Below, one piece after another: positions 1 to 9,600 of a stretch of DNA of 25,118 bases. Location: assembly GCA_035477595.1 (NCBI GenBank), contig DATIKM010000031.1, positions 1-25,118 on the forward strand, in the 5' to 3' direction. Positions within the stretch are counted from its first letter, which is position 1, and the number at the start of each line of letters is the position of its first letter. Made by a program: the position numbers and the translations under genes. The notes under the pieces were generated by a model. The model made no database searches. It was given only the letters and a program-made list of their open reading frames with translations, and had not been told where the DNA came from. The DNA is from DATIKM01 sp035477595. GTDB taxonomy: Bacteria; Armatimonadota; Chthonomonadetes; Chthonomonadales; CAJBBX01.

Positions 1-474
1 GCCCTCGCCGGCGCGGCGGGTCGCGGCGCCAACGGCATCGGCCGTGTTGGCATCGTAGAGCGCCGCGAGGGCAGGCAGGTCCGCCGGCGAGTAGGTCCGT
101 GCGGTCCACCCTTCCGGAAGCGTTCGCGGCTCGTGGGCCACCGTTAAGCGCAGGCGATGCTCGGGCCCAGCCGTGACGTAGCCGAAGCGCGTGTAGAAAT
201 CCCGGATCCCGTAGAGCATCGAGAACGCGGCGTCGCCCTGCCTCATGCGGCGGATGGACGCCTCGATCACGCGCCGCGAGTACCCGCGTTGCCGGCACTC
301 CTCTTCGGTCTCCACCCCGCCGATGCCGTCCATGCGCACCAGCGCCTCCCCTATGCGGAGAGTTCGCGGGACGATCCAGAGCTTGCTGGCGCACCGCCCC
401 TCGACATGCAGCTCGGCTCGGGTCGCGCCGTCCTCGGGCACGAACACAACAGCGGGGTCGAGCGGGTCGCTCAC
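1..474 (-). CDS. GNAT-family N-acetyltransferase, Eis-like, 3' end cut by window
   Basis: I translated the minus strand by hand from a GTG at 474-472; 158 codons stay open to base 1, so the C-terminus lies outside the window. The start is set by an AGGAGGA Shine-Dalgarno at 481-487, six bases upstream. The translation contains VETEEECRQRGYSRRVIEAS, which is the acetyl-CoA binding loop region of GNAT enzymes (R/Q-x-x-G-x-G/S, here RQRGYS), followed by AFSMLYGIRDFYTRFGYV, the 'phosphate/pyramidal' strand typical of Eis-type acetyltransferases. These proteins move an acetyl group from acetyl-CoA to an amine; the substrate cannot be read from the sequence. It is transcribed divergently from the serine hydrolase at 633. 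Family call fairly sure, substrate unknown. Confidence 0.8.
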   Translation of the reverse strand, partial: MSDPLDPAVVFVPEDGATRAELHVEGRCASKLWIVPRTLRIGEALVRMDGIGGVETEEECRQRGYSRRVIEASIRRMRQGDAAFSMLYGIRDFYTRFGYVTAGPEHRLRLTVAHEPRTLPEGWTARTYSPADLPALAALYDANTADAVGAATRRAGEG

Positions 475-632
475 GCCGGTTCCTCCTGGGGGCGCCGCAG
501 CGGATCGCCGGTGGCGCCATTCGCCGCCGTGGCCCGCCTTACCTGCGGCGCTGGCAGGTACTCGGCGCCAGCAGCTCGAACGACGGACCGGCGCCGGCCG
601 GGGTGATGGCGGAGCCACGGAGGGCAAGACGC

Positions 633-2171
633 GTGAGCGACATCGGGCAGGGCAGGACGCGCCGGGAGGTCGTGGCCGGCATGGCTGTCGGAGCGGCGGC
701 GTGCATCGTCTCGGGCGCCGGACCGGCGAAGGCGCGCCCGCGCCTGTCGCGCGCGCAGGCGGAGCGCGTGGGCGTCGACCCGGCTGGCGTCGTCGCGTTC
801 ATAGATGCGGTGGAGCGCACCGTCGGCGGCCTGCACGGCATGCTCCTGTTGCGCCGCGGCAAGGTGGCGGCCGAGGCCTGGTGGTCGCCCTACGAGCCGC
901 GCCGGCCGCACATGCTCTTCTCGCTCAGCAAGAGCTTCACTTCCACCGCCGTCGGGTTCGCCGTGGCAGAAGGGAAGCTGGCCCTGGACGCGGAGGTCGC
1001 CGCGTGCTTCCCGGAGAGCCTGCCGGCGAGGGCCTCGGCGAACTTGCGAGCGATGCGCCTCCGTCACCTGCTCACGATGACCACGGGGCACGACGAGGAC
1101 ACCACCGACGGCGCCACGCGCGATCCCGACGGCGACTGGGTGCGCGGCTTCCTTGCGCTGCCGGTGGAGCATGCGCCCGGCTCGCACTGGGTCTACAACA
1201 CCGCGGCCACCTACATGGCGTCGGCCATGGTCCAGAAGGTCACCGGCTCCACGGTGCGCGACTACCTTGAGCCGCGCCTGTTCCGCCCGCTCGGCATCGA
1301 GGGCGCCACGTGGGAAGCCTGCCCGCGCGGCATCAGCGTGGGCGGCTCGGGCCTGAGCGTTCGCACCGAGGACATCGCGCGGTTCGGCCAGATGCTCCTT
1401 CAGCGCGGCCAGTGGAGGGGCCGGCAGATCGTGCCCGCCGCGTGGGTTGACGAGGCCGCCTCGAAGCAGGTCTCCAACGGCGACGACCCCGCGAGCGACT
1501 GGGCGCAGGGCTACGGCTACCAGTTCTGGCGCTGCCGCCACGGCGCATACCGCGGCGAGGGCGCGTTCGGCCAGTGCTGCGTGGTGATGCCCGCCCAGGA
1601 CGCGGTGCTCGCCATCACGAGCGGCGTCTCAGACATGGGCGCCGTGCTGAACGCCGCATGGGAGCATCTGCTGCCAGCCTTCGGCAGGCCTGCCCCGGCT
1701 GGCGCCGCGGACGCGCTGAAGCGGCGCGTCGCGGGCCTGTCCGTGCCGGTCCCCGCCGGCGCCGCCATATCCGACACCGCGCGGGCCGTCTCGGGCCGCT
1801 GCATCGCATTCGAGAGCAACCCGGACGGCATCCGCTCCGCCACCCTCTCCTGGCGCGACGGACGCTGCCGGATCGCGATGGAGGCGGACGCTGGACCGAT
1901 GCGGCTGGACGCCCCGCACGAACGCTGGGCTCGCGGCACGGCAGCCCTCAGGTCACCGCGCGGCCCTGTAGTCACAGTGCCCGTGGCGGCGCGCGGCGCG
2001 TGGACGGCCGCCGACACCTTCACGGTGACCCTCTGCTTCGTGGAGTCGCCGTTCGTGCAGACGGACGCATGGCGGTTCTCGGGCGGCGACGTGACCGTGG
2101 CGCGCCGCACCAACGTGGCGTTCGGGCCCACGGACCTGCCCGCGCTGAGCGGCCGGCTGTCTGCCGCCTGA
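633..2171 (+). CDS. Tat-exported serine hydrolase, beta-lactamase (class C/PBP4*) fold
   Basis: The 512-residue product begins with a twin-arginine-type leader (TRREVVAGMAVGAAACIVSGAG, written in parts: TRREVV, then a hydrophobic Ala/Val/Gly stretch), so it is probably folded in the cytoplasm and exported. The catalytic SxxK motif is S97-L-S-K100 and the catalytic tyrosine lies in VYNTAATY (Y188). A GAFGQ segment near residue 310 sits where the third active-site motif normally lies. The catalytic domain ends around residue 360; the remaining ~150 residues form a beta-rich tail. I chose GTG 633 because GGAGGG at 619-624 lies eight bases upstream; an in-frame GTG at 603 would only add ten arginine-rich residues. 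The family includes D-aminopeptidases, esterases and nylon-oligomer hydrolases; the true substrate is not evident. Confidence 0.85.
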   Translation: MSDIGQGRTRREVVAGMAVGAAACIVSGAGPAKARPRLSRAQAERVGVDPAGVVAFIDAVERTVGGLHGMLLLRRGKVAAEAWWSPYEPRRPHMLFSLSKSFTSTAVGFAVAEGKLALDAEVAACFPESLPARASANLRAMRLRHLLTMTTGHDEDTTDGATRDPDGDWVRGFLALPVEHAPGSHWVYNTAATYMASAMVQKVTGSTVRDYLEPRLFRPLGIEGATWEACPRGISVGGSGLSVRTEDIARFGQMLLQRGQWRGRQIVPAAWVDEAASKQVSNGDDPASDWAQGYGYQFWRCRHGAYRGEGAFGQCCVVMPAQDAVLAITSGVSDMGAVLNAAWEHLLPAFGRPAPAGAADALKRRVAGLSVPVPAGAAISDTARAVSGRCIAFESNPDGIRSATLSWRDGRCRIAMEADAGPMRLDAPHERWARGTAALRSPRGPVVTVPVAARGAWTAADTFTVTLCFVESPFVQTDAWRFSGGDVTVARRTNVAFGPTDLPALSGRLSAA

Positions 2172-2189
2172 GCGTGCGGAAGGAAACAG

Positions 2190-2249
2190 GCGCGCCCGTT
2201 CCGTATGCTACGGCTGCAGGAAGGCAGTACGGGCGCGCAGTCTTGCGCG
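2190..2249 (+). promoter_or_regulatory. Predicted three-way-junction leader RNA before the sugar-kinase operon
   Basis: Found by eye in the 95-base gap between genes. An outer 10-bp stem pairs GCGCGCCCGT (2190-2199) with ACGGGCGCGC (2229-2238). Inside it are two adjacent hairpins: CCGTA-TGC-TACGG (2201-2213) and CTGC-AGGAAG-GCAG (2214-2227), leaving only one unpaired base on each side of the junction. The 3' half of the outer stem (CGCGC, 2234-2238) can instead pair with GCGCG (2245-2249), forming a hairpin that abuts the GAGGAGG Shine-Dalgarno of the kinase gene. This layout is riboswitch-like, but no known riboswitch class is recognised and there is no T-tract for termination. High GC makes chance pairing more likely, so function is inferred only. 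Confidence 0.4.
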
Positions 2250-2266
2250 AGGAGGTGCGTGGCGCG

Positions 2267-3622
2267 GTGAGCGAGTCAGGGCAGGCCCCGGGAGGGACGC
2301 AGAGGCGCTCCGTGGGGCTCGAGGACGGCCCCATCGAGTACCCGACGGCGATGGCCTCGCGCATCGCGTCGCGTTTCTGGCTCCCATCGCCCGTGGAAGC
2401 GCTCGACTTCCCTGAGCGCGGCAACATCAACCTGCACACGTACCTGGTGGCCGCGGGCCGTCCGACGGCGCCCCGCGAGTTCCTGCTGCAGCGCATCAAC
2501 GAGCAGGTGTTCACACGCCCGCGATCCGTCATGTCGGCGATGATGGCCTGCATCGAGGCCCAAAAGCAGCGCGCCGGCGAGTGCCTGCACGCGCCGGACG
2601 AGGAGTGGCAGGCCATCGAGCTGGTGCCACTTCGCACCGGCGAGCCCTACCTGGAGCACTTAGACCGGCGCGGCCCGGGGGTCTGGCGGCTCATGGTGAA
2701 GATCCCCGAGGCGCGCACGTACAAGAGCCTCGGAGAGATCGAAGACCCTGAGGAGCGCCTGTTCGTGGCCCGCGAAGCCGGTCGGGGCCTCGCCATCTAC
2801 ACCGACCTCACCGCCTCGATGGACATCGCCGGGCTGGAGAACCCGCTGCCGGGTTACCGCGACACGCGCATCTACTACAGCCAGCTCCGCTCCGTCCTCG
2901 CGGGCAACCGGTCCGTCGAGGACGTGCAGAGCGTGCTTCCGGCGGACCCGGTGGTGCGACAGAGCACCGAGCGTCACTTTCTGGTGCACGTCTCGCCCGC
3001 CGAGTTCCGCCGGCGCGTGGAGGACCCGGAGCTGGCGCGCTTCATCGCGCTCGCACGCGACAGCGAGGAGTTCGGTCTCACGCTCCTGCGCGAGATGGAG
3101 AACGGAGGCATCCGACGCGGGGCCATCCACGGCGACACCAAACTGGACAACTTCCTCTTCAGCACCCGCACCGGGCGCGTCAAGGCGCTCGTGGACCTCG
3201 ACACCATCATGCCGCACACGTGGCTCGCCGACTGGGGCGACATGGTGCGCTCTCTCTGCAACGTGGCCGGCGAGAAAGAACGGGACATCGGGGGCGTTCA
3301 GGTGGACCGACCGGTATACCAGGCCGTCACCGAGGGCTTCCTCGGGGCGACGCGCGGCGCCAGCGAGCGCGAGATCGCCCTGATGACGGCCGCCGTGCAG
3401 ATCATCGCGCTGGAGCTTGGGGTCCGCTTCCTGAGCGACTACCTGCGCGGCGACTCCTACTTCCGGCTCGGCCCGGCGGACGCGCCCGACCTTAACAAGG
3501 TGCGCGCCATGGTTCAGCTCACACTCTTCGAGCGGCTCCGCGCGTGCGACGACTGGGCGCGCGACGTGGTGCTCAGGCTCTCGGCGGCGCGCGCCAGCGA
3601 GGTACCGGGATGCGCCAGTTGA
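2267..3622 (+). CDS. APH-fold sugar kinase, N-acetylhexosamine 1-kinase (NahK)-like
   Basis: The 451-residue protein has an aminoglycoside-phosphotransferase fold. Its N-terminal lobe carries RGNINLHTYLV and EFLLQRINEQVF, the ATP-lobe pattern of NahK-type kinases (G-x-I-N-x-T-Y...LQRIN-x-x-VF). The catalytic loop is H288-G-D290-T-K-L-D-N295, with D290 as the base, and the metal site is D310-L-D312 followed by the D-W-G-D segment. NahK phosphorylates N-acetylhexosamines at C1. The next two genes are phosphohexomutases, which fits 1-phosphate to 6-phosphate conversion. GTG 2267 is chosen because GAGGAGG (2249-2255) lies 11 bases upstream; GTG 2255 is in frame but inside that signal. The gene overlaps the next by 13 bases, so the two are probably translationally coupled. 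Specificity for GlcNAc, GalNAc or another sugar is not proven. Confidence 0.8.
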   Translation: MSESGQAPGGTQRRSVGLEDGPIEYPTAMASRIASRFWLPSPVEALDFPERGNINLHTYLVAAGRPTAPREFLLQRINEQVFTRPRSVMSAMMACIEAQKQRAGECLHAPDEEWQAIELVPLRTGEPYLEHLDRRGPGVWRLMVKIPEARTYKSLGEIEDPEERLFVAREAGRGLAIYTDLTASMDIAGLENPLPGYRDTRIYYSQLRSVLAGNRSVEDVQSVLPADPVVRQSTERHFLVHVSPAEFRRRVEDPELARFIALARDSEEFGLTLLREMENGGIRRGAIHGDTKLDNFLFSTRTGRVKALVDLDTIMPHTWLADWGDMVRSLCNVAGEKERDIGGVQVDRPVYQAVTEGFLGATRGASEREIALMTAAVQIIALELGVRFLSDYLRGDSYFRLGPADAPDLNKVRAMVQLTLFERLRACDDWARDVVLRLSAARASEVPGCAS

Positions 3623-4974
3623 AGATGGGGACGTCGTGGGTGCGCGGCGTGGTGGGCGACGCGCTGACGCCCGAGCTGGCCGTGAACCTCGCGTGCGCGA
3701 TGGGCACCTGGTGCGAGAGCGAACCGGTTGTCGTCGGGCGAGACACGCGCCGCTCCTCGGTGATGCTGCGCTCGGCGGTCCTGTCGGGCCTCATCTCGGC
3801 GGGATGCGAGGCCATCGACCTCGGCGTGGCGCCCACCCCGCTCGTCTCGTTTGCGGTGCGCGAGATGGGGGCGGCGGGCGGGATAGTGGTGACCGGCAGC
3901 CACAACGATGCGCGCTGGAACGCACTGAAGTTCCTGGGGCCGGACGGCGCGCTGCTCAACGCGGTGAAGTCCGAGGAGCTGCTGGACATCTATCACGCCT
4001 CGGCCTACGAGCGCGCGCCATGGGACCGGCTGCGTCGCGTGGCCATGGCGCCCGGGATCGAAGAGCGCTATCTGGAACACCTGCTCGCGTGCCTCGATGT
4101 CGAGGGGATCGGCGCGCAGAGGTTCCGCGCGGCGGTTGACTACTGCAACGGCGCCAGCCCCGCGACCGCCCGCCCGTTCTTCGAAGCGCTCGGCTGCAAG
4201 ATCGTGGCGCTGAACGCCGACCCCACTGGCGAGTTCGCACACTCTCCCGCGCCGACTGCCACCAACATGCGTCAGCTCGCCACACTCATTGGCTCGGTGG
4301 ACGTGGACTTCGGCGTGGCGCTGAACGTGGATGGCGACCGCGTGGGCTTCGTAACCCAGGCGGGCGAGCCGCTCTCCGAGGAGCACACGCTCCCGCTCGC
4401 GGCGCTCAGCCGCCTCCAGCGGCGCCCGGGCCTGGTCGTGACGAACCTCTCCACCTCGCGCATGGTGGACGCGGTGGCCCGCATCCACGGCCAGCAGGTG
4501 CTGCGCGCGGCGGTTGGTGAGGGCTACGTGATGGACCGGGGGCTGACGGAGAACGCCGTGCTTGCCGGGGAGGGCAGCGGCGGCGTGGGGATGCTGCCCG
4601 CCACGATGACCTTCGATGGCTTGCTGACCGTCGGCCTGGTGATGGAGCAGATGGCGCGCGAGCAGAAGCCGCTCGCTGAGCTGGCAGCCCGCCTGCCAGC
4701 CCACACGATGCGCAAGGGCGAGCTCGCCTGCGCCCCCGACGTGGTCTACCGCGCTCTGGAGGGCTACCGGAAACGATTCGCCGGCGATCTGCTCGACTGC
4801 TCCGACGGCGTCCGGGTGGAGTGGCCGGACGCCTGGCTGCATGCGCGCGCCTCCAACACCGAACCGCTGCTGCGCATCATCGTCGAGGCGGACCGGCCCG
4901 AGCGCGCGTCCGAGCTCTTCGACGAGTCGATGCGCTACGCGCGCCGGGTGGCCGGCGGCTATGGAGGTAACTGA
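3610..4974 (+). CDS. Phosphohexomutase (PMM/PGM family) paralogue 1, altered metal loop
   Basis: This 454-residue member of the alpha-D-phosphohexomutase family has all four signature regions: the phosphoserine loop TGSHND (S97), the metal loop NVDGDR (N239, D241, D243, R244), the sugar-binding loop GEGSGG (320-325) and the phosphate-binding loop RASNTEP (413-419). The metal loop is normally D-x-D-x-D-R; here the first aspartate is asparagine. TGSHND also departs from the usual TASHNP. Such enzymes interconvert hexose 1- and 6-phosphates. ATG 3610 overlaps the kinase end by 13 bases and gives a start (MRQLKMGTSWVRGVVGD) matching the family and the paralogue downstream. Either it is an active mutase with unusual metal binding or a weakened partner of paralogue 2. 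Confidence 0.87.
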   Translation: MRQLKMGTSWVRGVVGDALTPELAVNLACAMGTWCESEPVVVGRDTRRSSVMLRSAVLSGLISAGCEAIDLGVAPTPLVSFAVREMGAAGGIVVTGSHNDARWNALKFLGPDGALLNAVKSEELLDIYHASAYERAPWDRLRRVAMAPGIEERYLEHLLACLDVEGIGAQRFRAAVDYCNGASPATARPFFEALGCKIVALNADPTGEFAHSPAPTATNMRQLATLIGSVDVDFGVALNVDGDRVGFVTQAGEPLSEEHTLPLAALSRLQRRPGLVVTNLSTSRMVDAVARIHGQQVLRAAVGEGYVMDRGLTENAVLAGEGSGGVGMLPATMTFDGLLTVGLVMEQMAREQKPLAELAARLPAHTMRKGELACAPDVVYRALEGYRKRFAGDLLDCSDGVRVEWPDAWLHARASNTEPLLRIIVEADRPERASELFDESMRYARRVAGGYGGN

Positions 4975-4975
4975 G

Positions 4976-6331
4976 ATGCCGCGCACCCTCTCGCTGAAGA
5001 TCGGCATCTCCGGCGTTCGCGGCATCGTGGGCGAATCGCTCACGCCCCAGCTCGTCACCTCCTTCGGGGCGGCCTTCGGCACGCACTGCGGGATGGGGCC
5101 CGTCCTGGTGGGGACCGACAGCCGGCCCTCCTACGAGATGGTGAAGCACGCTGTCATCGCCGGGCTGCTCAGCGTGGGATGCACGCCCGTCGACGTGGGC
5201 ATCCTTCCCGTGCCATCGCTCCAGATGCACGTGAGGGCAACGGGCGCGAACGGCGCTGTCTGCATCAGCGCCAGCCACAACCCCATCGAGTGGAACGCGG
5301 TGAAGTTCATCGGGCCAGACGGCATCATCCTGCGCCCCGACCGAGCGGACGAGGTCACGGATCTCTACCACCAGGGCGTGTTCCCGCGCGTCACGTCCCA
5401 CGAGATCGCCGAGGAACGCGAGGACCACACCGCGATCGAGCGACATCGCGAGACGGTCCTCGCCGCCGTCGACGCCGACGTCATCCGCGCGCGAGGCTTC
5501 CGTGTCGCGGTGGATTGCTGCAACGGCGGCGCGTCAGTCGCCACACCTGCCTTCTTGCGCGCGCTGGGGTGCGACGTCGTTGAGCTGTACACCGACCCAA
5601 CCCTGCCCTTCCCACACCATCCGGAGCCCCTGCCCGGCAATATCGGCGACCTCTGCCGCACCGTGCGCGAGTCCGGTGCGGACCTTGGATTCGCGCAGGA
5701 CGCCGATGCCGACCGGCTCGCCATCGTCAACGAGCGCGGCGAGGCGCTCGGCGAGGACTGCACGGTCACGCTCGCCATTCACGACGCGCTTCAGCGGCAA
5801 CCGGGCCCCGTGGTGGTGAACATCTCCACGAGCCGGATGGTGGACGACGTCGCCGCGGCGCACGGCGTGACGGTGCACCGCACCCGCGTCGGCGAGATCA
5901 ACGTGGTGGAGCGTCTCCTGCAGACCGGGGCGGCAATCGGGGGCGAGGGCAACGGCGGGGTCATCGTGCCCGCCATCAACCCGTGTCGAGACAGCTTCGT
6001 GGCGATGGCGCTCGTTCTGGAGGCGCTGGCACGCGACGGGGGCACCATGAGCGAGCTGCGCGCACGGGTGCCCACCTACGCCATTGTGCGCGAGCACGTC
6101 GGGTGCGCCGCGCGCTACGTGGCAACCTCGCTCCGCAAGATCGCGCGCCTCTTCGACGACAGGCGTATAGATCGGACGGACGGCATCAAGGTGCTGTGGG
6201 AAGACCGCTGGCTCCTGGTCCGCCCATCCAACACCGAGCCGGTCCTCCGCGTCGAGGCGGAAGCCCCCACCGAGGACGAGGCGCATGCCCTCGTCCTCGA
6301 GGCGCTGGAGACCCTCTGCCCCACGCGCTGA
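4976..6331 (+). CDS. Phosphohexomutase (phosphoglucosamine/phosphomannomutase family) paralogue 2
   Basis: A 451-residue phosphohexomutase with intact catalytic signatures: SASHNP (phosphoserine S100), D242-A-D244-A-D246-R247 for the magnesium ion, GGEGNGGV for sugar recognition and RPSNTEP for phosphate binding. The metal-ligand numbering coincides with that of the Pseudomonas PMM/PGM enzyme. The start at ATG 4976 is fixed by GGAGG at 4963-4967, nine bases upstream and inside the end of paralogue 1, so the genes are separated by one base and surely cotranscribed. It resembles paralogue 1 throughout, indicating tandem duplication. Family members act on phosphoglucosamine, phosphomannose or phosphoglucose; the NahK-like neighbour favours an amino-sugar phosphate, but that is inference. 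Confidence 0.9.
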   Translation: MPRTLSLKIGISGVRGIVGESLTPQLVTSFGAAFGTHCGMGPVLVGTDSRPSYEMVKHAVIAGLLSVGCTPVDVGILPVPSLQMHVRATGANGAVCISASHNPIEWNAVKFIGPDGIILRPDRADEVTDLYHQGVFPRVTSHEIAEEREDHTAIERHRETVLAAVDADVIRARGFRVAVDCCNGGASVATPAFLRALGCDVVELYTDPTLPFPHHPEPLPGNIGDLCRTVRESGADLGFAQDADADRLAIVNERGEALGEDCTVTLAIHDALQRQPGPVVVNISTSRMVDDVAAAHGVTVHRTRVGEINVVERLLQTGAAIGGEGNGGVIVPAINPCRDSFVAMALVLEALARDGGTMSELRARVPTYAIVREHVGCAARYVATSLRKIARLFDDRRIDRTDGIKVLWEDRWLLVRPSNTEPVLRVEAEAPTEDEAHALVLEALETLCPTR

Positions 6332-6607
6332 GGCGGCGGGCGCCGCACCTGCTCACTTGGCCGCCTCGCGGGTGGTCTCCTCGAGCCTTCCGTGCCGCTG
6401 CCGGGGGTGCCCGCGCGGGATTGCGTTGTGCGCTGACGCAGCCAGTCACGCATGCCTGCCCCAGTCGCCGCTCGCTCGTGATCGGTCGCGCGCGCCCAGC
6501 TTGGAGTCCGCTCGGCGCCATGGTGAGAGGAAACGCCGCCTGGGCGTAGAAGTGCTGAGGTAAGGGGTAGCGTGCCCGGCGCGCCCACAGACCGAGGGGG
6601 CAGAGCC
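6332..6607. other. 276-bp intergenic region with one inverted repeat
   Basis: No convincing gene or consensus promoter is seen here. Immediately after the mutase gene, GAGGCGGC (6330-6337) can pair with GCCGCCTC (6360-6367) around a 22-base loop, and a smaller GCGGC-GGGC-GCCGC hairpin lies inside; neither has a following T-tract, so termination would have to be factor-dependent if it occurs. The gap suggests that the glycosidase-like gene at 6608 may have its own promoter. Confidence 0.4.
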
Positions 6608-9600
6608 ATGTCGAGCGAGCGAACGGTGAGCCGCAGAGCGTTTGTGGGCGGGGTGGCCGGCATCGCGATCGCGACAGAGCTGGTGGGGGAGGCCGCCATG
6701 GCGCAGACGGTCGAGCCCGCCTTGGAGCCCGGAGAGCAGCCAGGCGAGCGGCCCTACGAGATGGTTTGGGCCAACCGCGTGGAGCCCGCGCCGCCCACGC
6801 TGCGGTTCGACGACCTGCGCGGCTGGACGGTGCGCGTGGAGGGAGGCGCCCAGGCCGGGCTTCGGGCCTCCCGGGCGCAGGACGTCTGGGGCCGGCCCGT
6901 GGCGCGGCTGCGCTACCGGGGGGATGGCAAGGCCGGTTCGCCCGCACGGATCCTCGTCGCGCCGCCGGCGCCGGTTGCCGTGCCGCCGGGCGCCGACTGC
7001 GTGCAGATGTGGGCCTACGGCAACCGGTGGGACTGGGCAAACCCGCCGGACACGCCGCCCGTGGCGATCCGGCTCCATCTGCGAGACGCCGGCGGCCAAC
7101 CGCACGTCGTGCACGTGGACACGTTCCGTTGGGAGGAGTGGTGGCTTCTCCACCGGCGCCTTCCGGCGGGGCTGCGCGCGCCGGTCGTGCTGGAAGCGCT
7201 GGAGTTCGGGGGCGGCTGGCAGCCGGAGTGGCGCCGGGTCTACCTCGACTCCGTGCGCTTCTTCCGCGAGGAGAAGCGCCCGCTCGCAGCGCTGCCGCGC
7301 CCGCGGCGGAACGTGGCGCTGCCGCCCGGCCAGTCGCCGGGAGCGAACACCGGCCCCGGCCGGCTTCCGTTCCCAACCCGCGAGCGCACCATCCTGCCTA
7401 TGCTCTTCGCTCGAGCCGGGCGGAGCGCGGTCACGCGAGCCGGCGCGGCGTGGCGCTTCGAGTACGCCGGTCCCGATGGGCGGGTCGCGTACACATGGGA
7501 GCCGGCGCGCGGGCTGGAGGGCATCGTAGCCTGGGTGGACGGCAGGCGCTTCGGCGCGCTTGCCATGGGCGCCGGGGTCCGTCTGGAGGGGGCGACGGCG
7601 CCCGCTGCGCTGACATCCTCGCGGCGCGAGCGCGACACGGTGGTCGCTGCCTACTCCGACGGCACCGAGCTGCGCCTGCGCATCTGGAACAAGTCGCTCG
7701 TGGTCGACGTGGCAAACCGCACCGGCCGCGCCACCGAGTTGGCTCTGGGCGAGATCACAGGACTGGACTGGCCCCGCGTCATCTACAACCCGTTCCTCAC
7801 CTACGGCGCCTCGCATCCGACCGTGGCGCTCGCGCGGTCTGGCGGGAAGCGCGCCTTCGCGGCCGTGATGACAGACTGGTACCGCTCGAACGGCACGGAG
7901 CCCTACGGAGGCGAGCAGGCAGGAGAGACGACAGCCAAGGTATACGGAGGCGTCCGCTACCTGCCGCGCACAGACGGCAAGCGCAACCCGCTCTTCGAGC
8001 GCGTCTTCTTCACTGTCTCGACCGTCTTCGAGGAGGTGCTGCCCACGGTCGACAACCCGGTCGGCCTCCATGCGCGCCAGGCGACCGACCGTCTCTGGCA
8101 GCAGACCTGGGGGCCGGACGACTACGAGCGGCAGATGAAGCGGAGCCGGATGCTGCGCGCCTACGGCATCGAGAAGCTCATCCAGTGCAACCATGAGATC
8201 GCCTGGCGCGACGGTGGCGAGAGCTTCACGTTGCGCCTGCGCGCGGCGCCGAAGAAGGGCGGCGACGAGGCGCTACGGCGCTACGTGGCGCACCAGCGGT
8301 CGCTCGGGTGGATCAGCGGGCTCTACACGAACTACACGGATCTCGCCCCCGTCAACGCGCACTGGGATCCGGACCTCGTTCAGCGGGACAGCGCCGGTGA
8401 GTGGCGGAGCGCGTGGCCGCGATGCTGGGCGCTCAAGCCCCTGCGCGCCGTCGAGCTGGCCGCCGTGCTGGCGCCGCAGATCGCTGCGAAGTACGGCTCC
8501 AACAGCTCCTACACTGACGTCCACACCGCCGTGCCGCCCTGGTACTACTGCGACATGGACGCGCGCCTGCCGGGCGCCGGCGCCTACGCCCAGACCTTCT
8601 ACGCCTACGGCGAGCTGCTCCGGAACGATTCGCGCGCCTACGGTGGGCCCATCTTCTCGGAGGGCACCTACCACTGGATGTACGCCGGCCTCGCGGACGG
8701 CAACTACGGCCACACGTACAACAGCCGCAACGTGAGCACGGACCCGCTGCTCCCGGTTTTCAACCTCTACCAGATTCACACCAAGGAGTGCTGCATCGGC
8801 GTCTCGTGGACCGCCCACTTCTGCGACACGATGCCGAACTGGCGCGCGCCCGAGAACATCGACCGCGCCATCGACCGCTTCCTGCTCCACACGCTCGCCT
8901 ACGGCCACATCGGCTGGCTCGTGGAGGAGGACCACGGCATCCAGCGCGCCTGCAGGTCCTACTACCTGCTGCAGCAGGTGCAGGCGCGTTACGGTCTTCA
9001 GGCGCCCAGGCGGATCGCCTACTGGGATGGCATGCGGCTCCGAACCGTCTCCGAGGCCGTGGATCTGGACCTTCCCCGCACCCGGCGCCAGATGCTGGTG
9101 GAATACCCCGGTGGCCTCACGCTCTGGGTCAACGATCACCCGACCGAGACCTGGACGGTCACGGTCGGCTCTCAGCGCGTCACACTCCCGCCAGCGGGGT
9201 GGGCGGCGCGCCAGCCCCAGCGCACGGTGGAGGGCCGCGCGCCCTACGCCACGCCGCTGCTGGCTCTCTCGGCGCTGGACGGGCCAGGCCGGCGCGACTA
9301 CGTGCGGTGCGCGGACTACACCTACCTCGACGGGCGGGGCGTGTGGCACAACGCTCCGGAGTGCGCCACGGCGGGCGCCCTGGTCATCCGGCCTGCCGGG
9401 CCCAACCGCCTGCGGATCACGCGCATTGCTGGAGACGAGGCATTCCTGGTGCGGAGGCCCTATGGCGTGACGGGCGCCGTCGCACGCTGCGAAGCCTTCG
9501 ACGTGGAGGGCGCGCGGCTGCCCGCTCCGCTCTTGCGGGACGGCGGCCGCGAGACGTGGGTGACCCCTCCGGCGGGCGCTGTTCGGCTCGAGATGACCTT

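Noticed and set aside
471..1541. 356-codon minus-strand frame overlapping the GNAT start and the serine hydrolase
   Set aside because: Opposite the well-supported serine hydrolase and in a different frame from the GNAT gene; no recognisable domain.
6420..6600. Promoter for the glycosidase-like gene
   Set aside because: TTGCGT and TTGGAG occur, but no acceptable -10 at the right distance was found.
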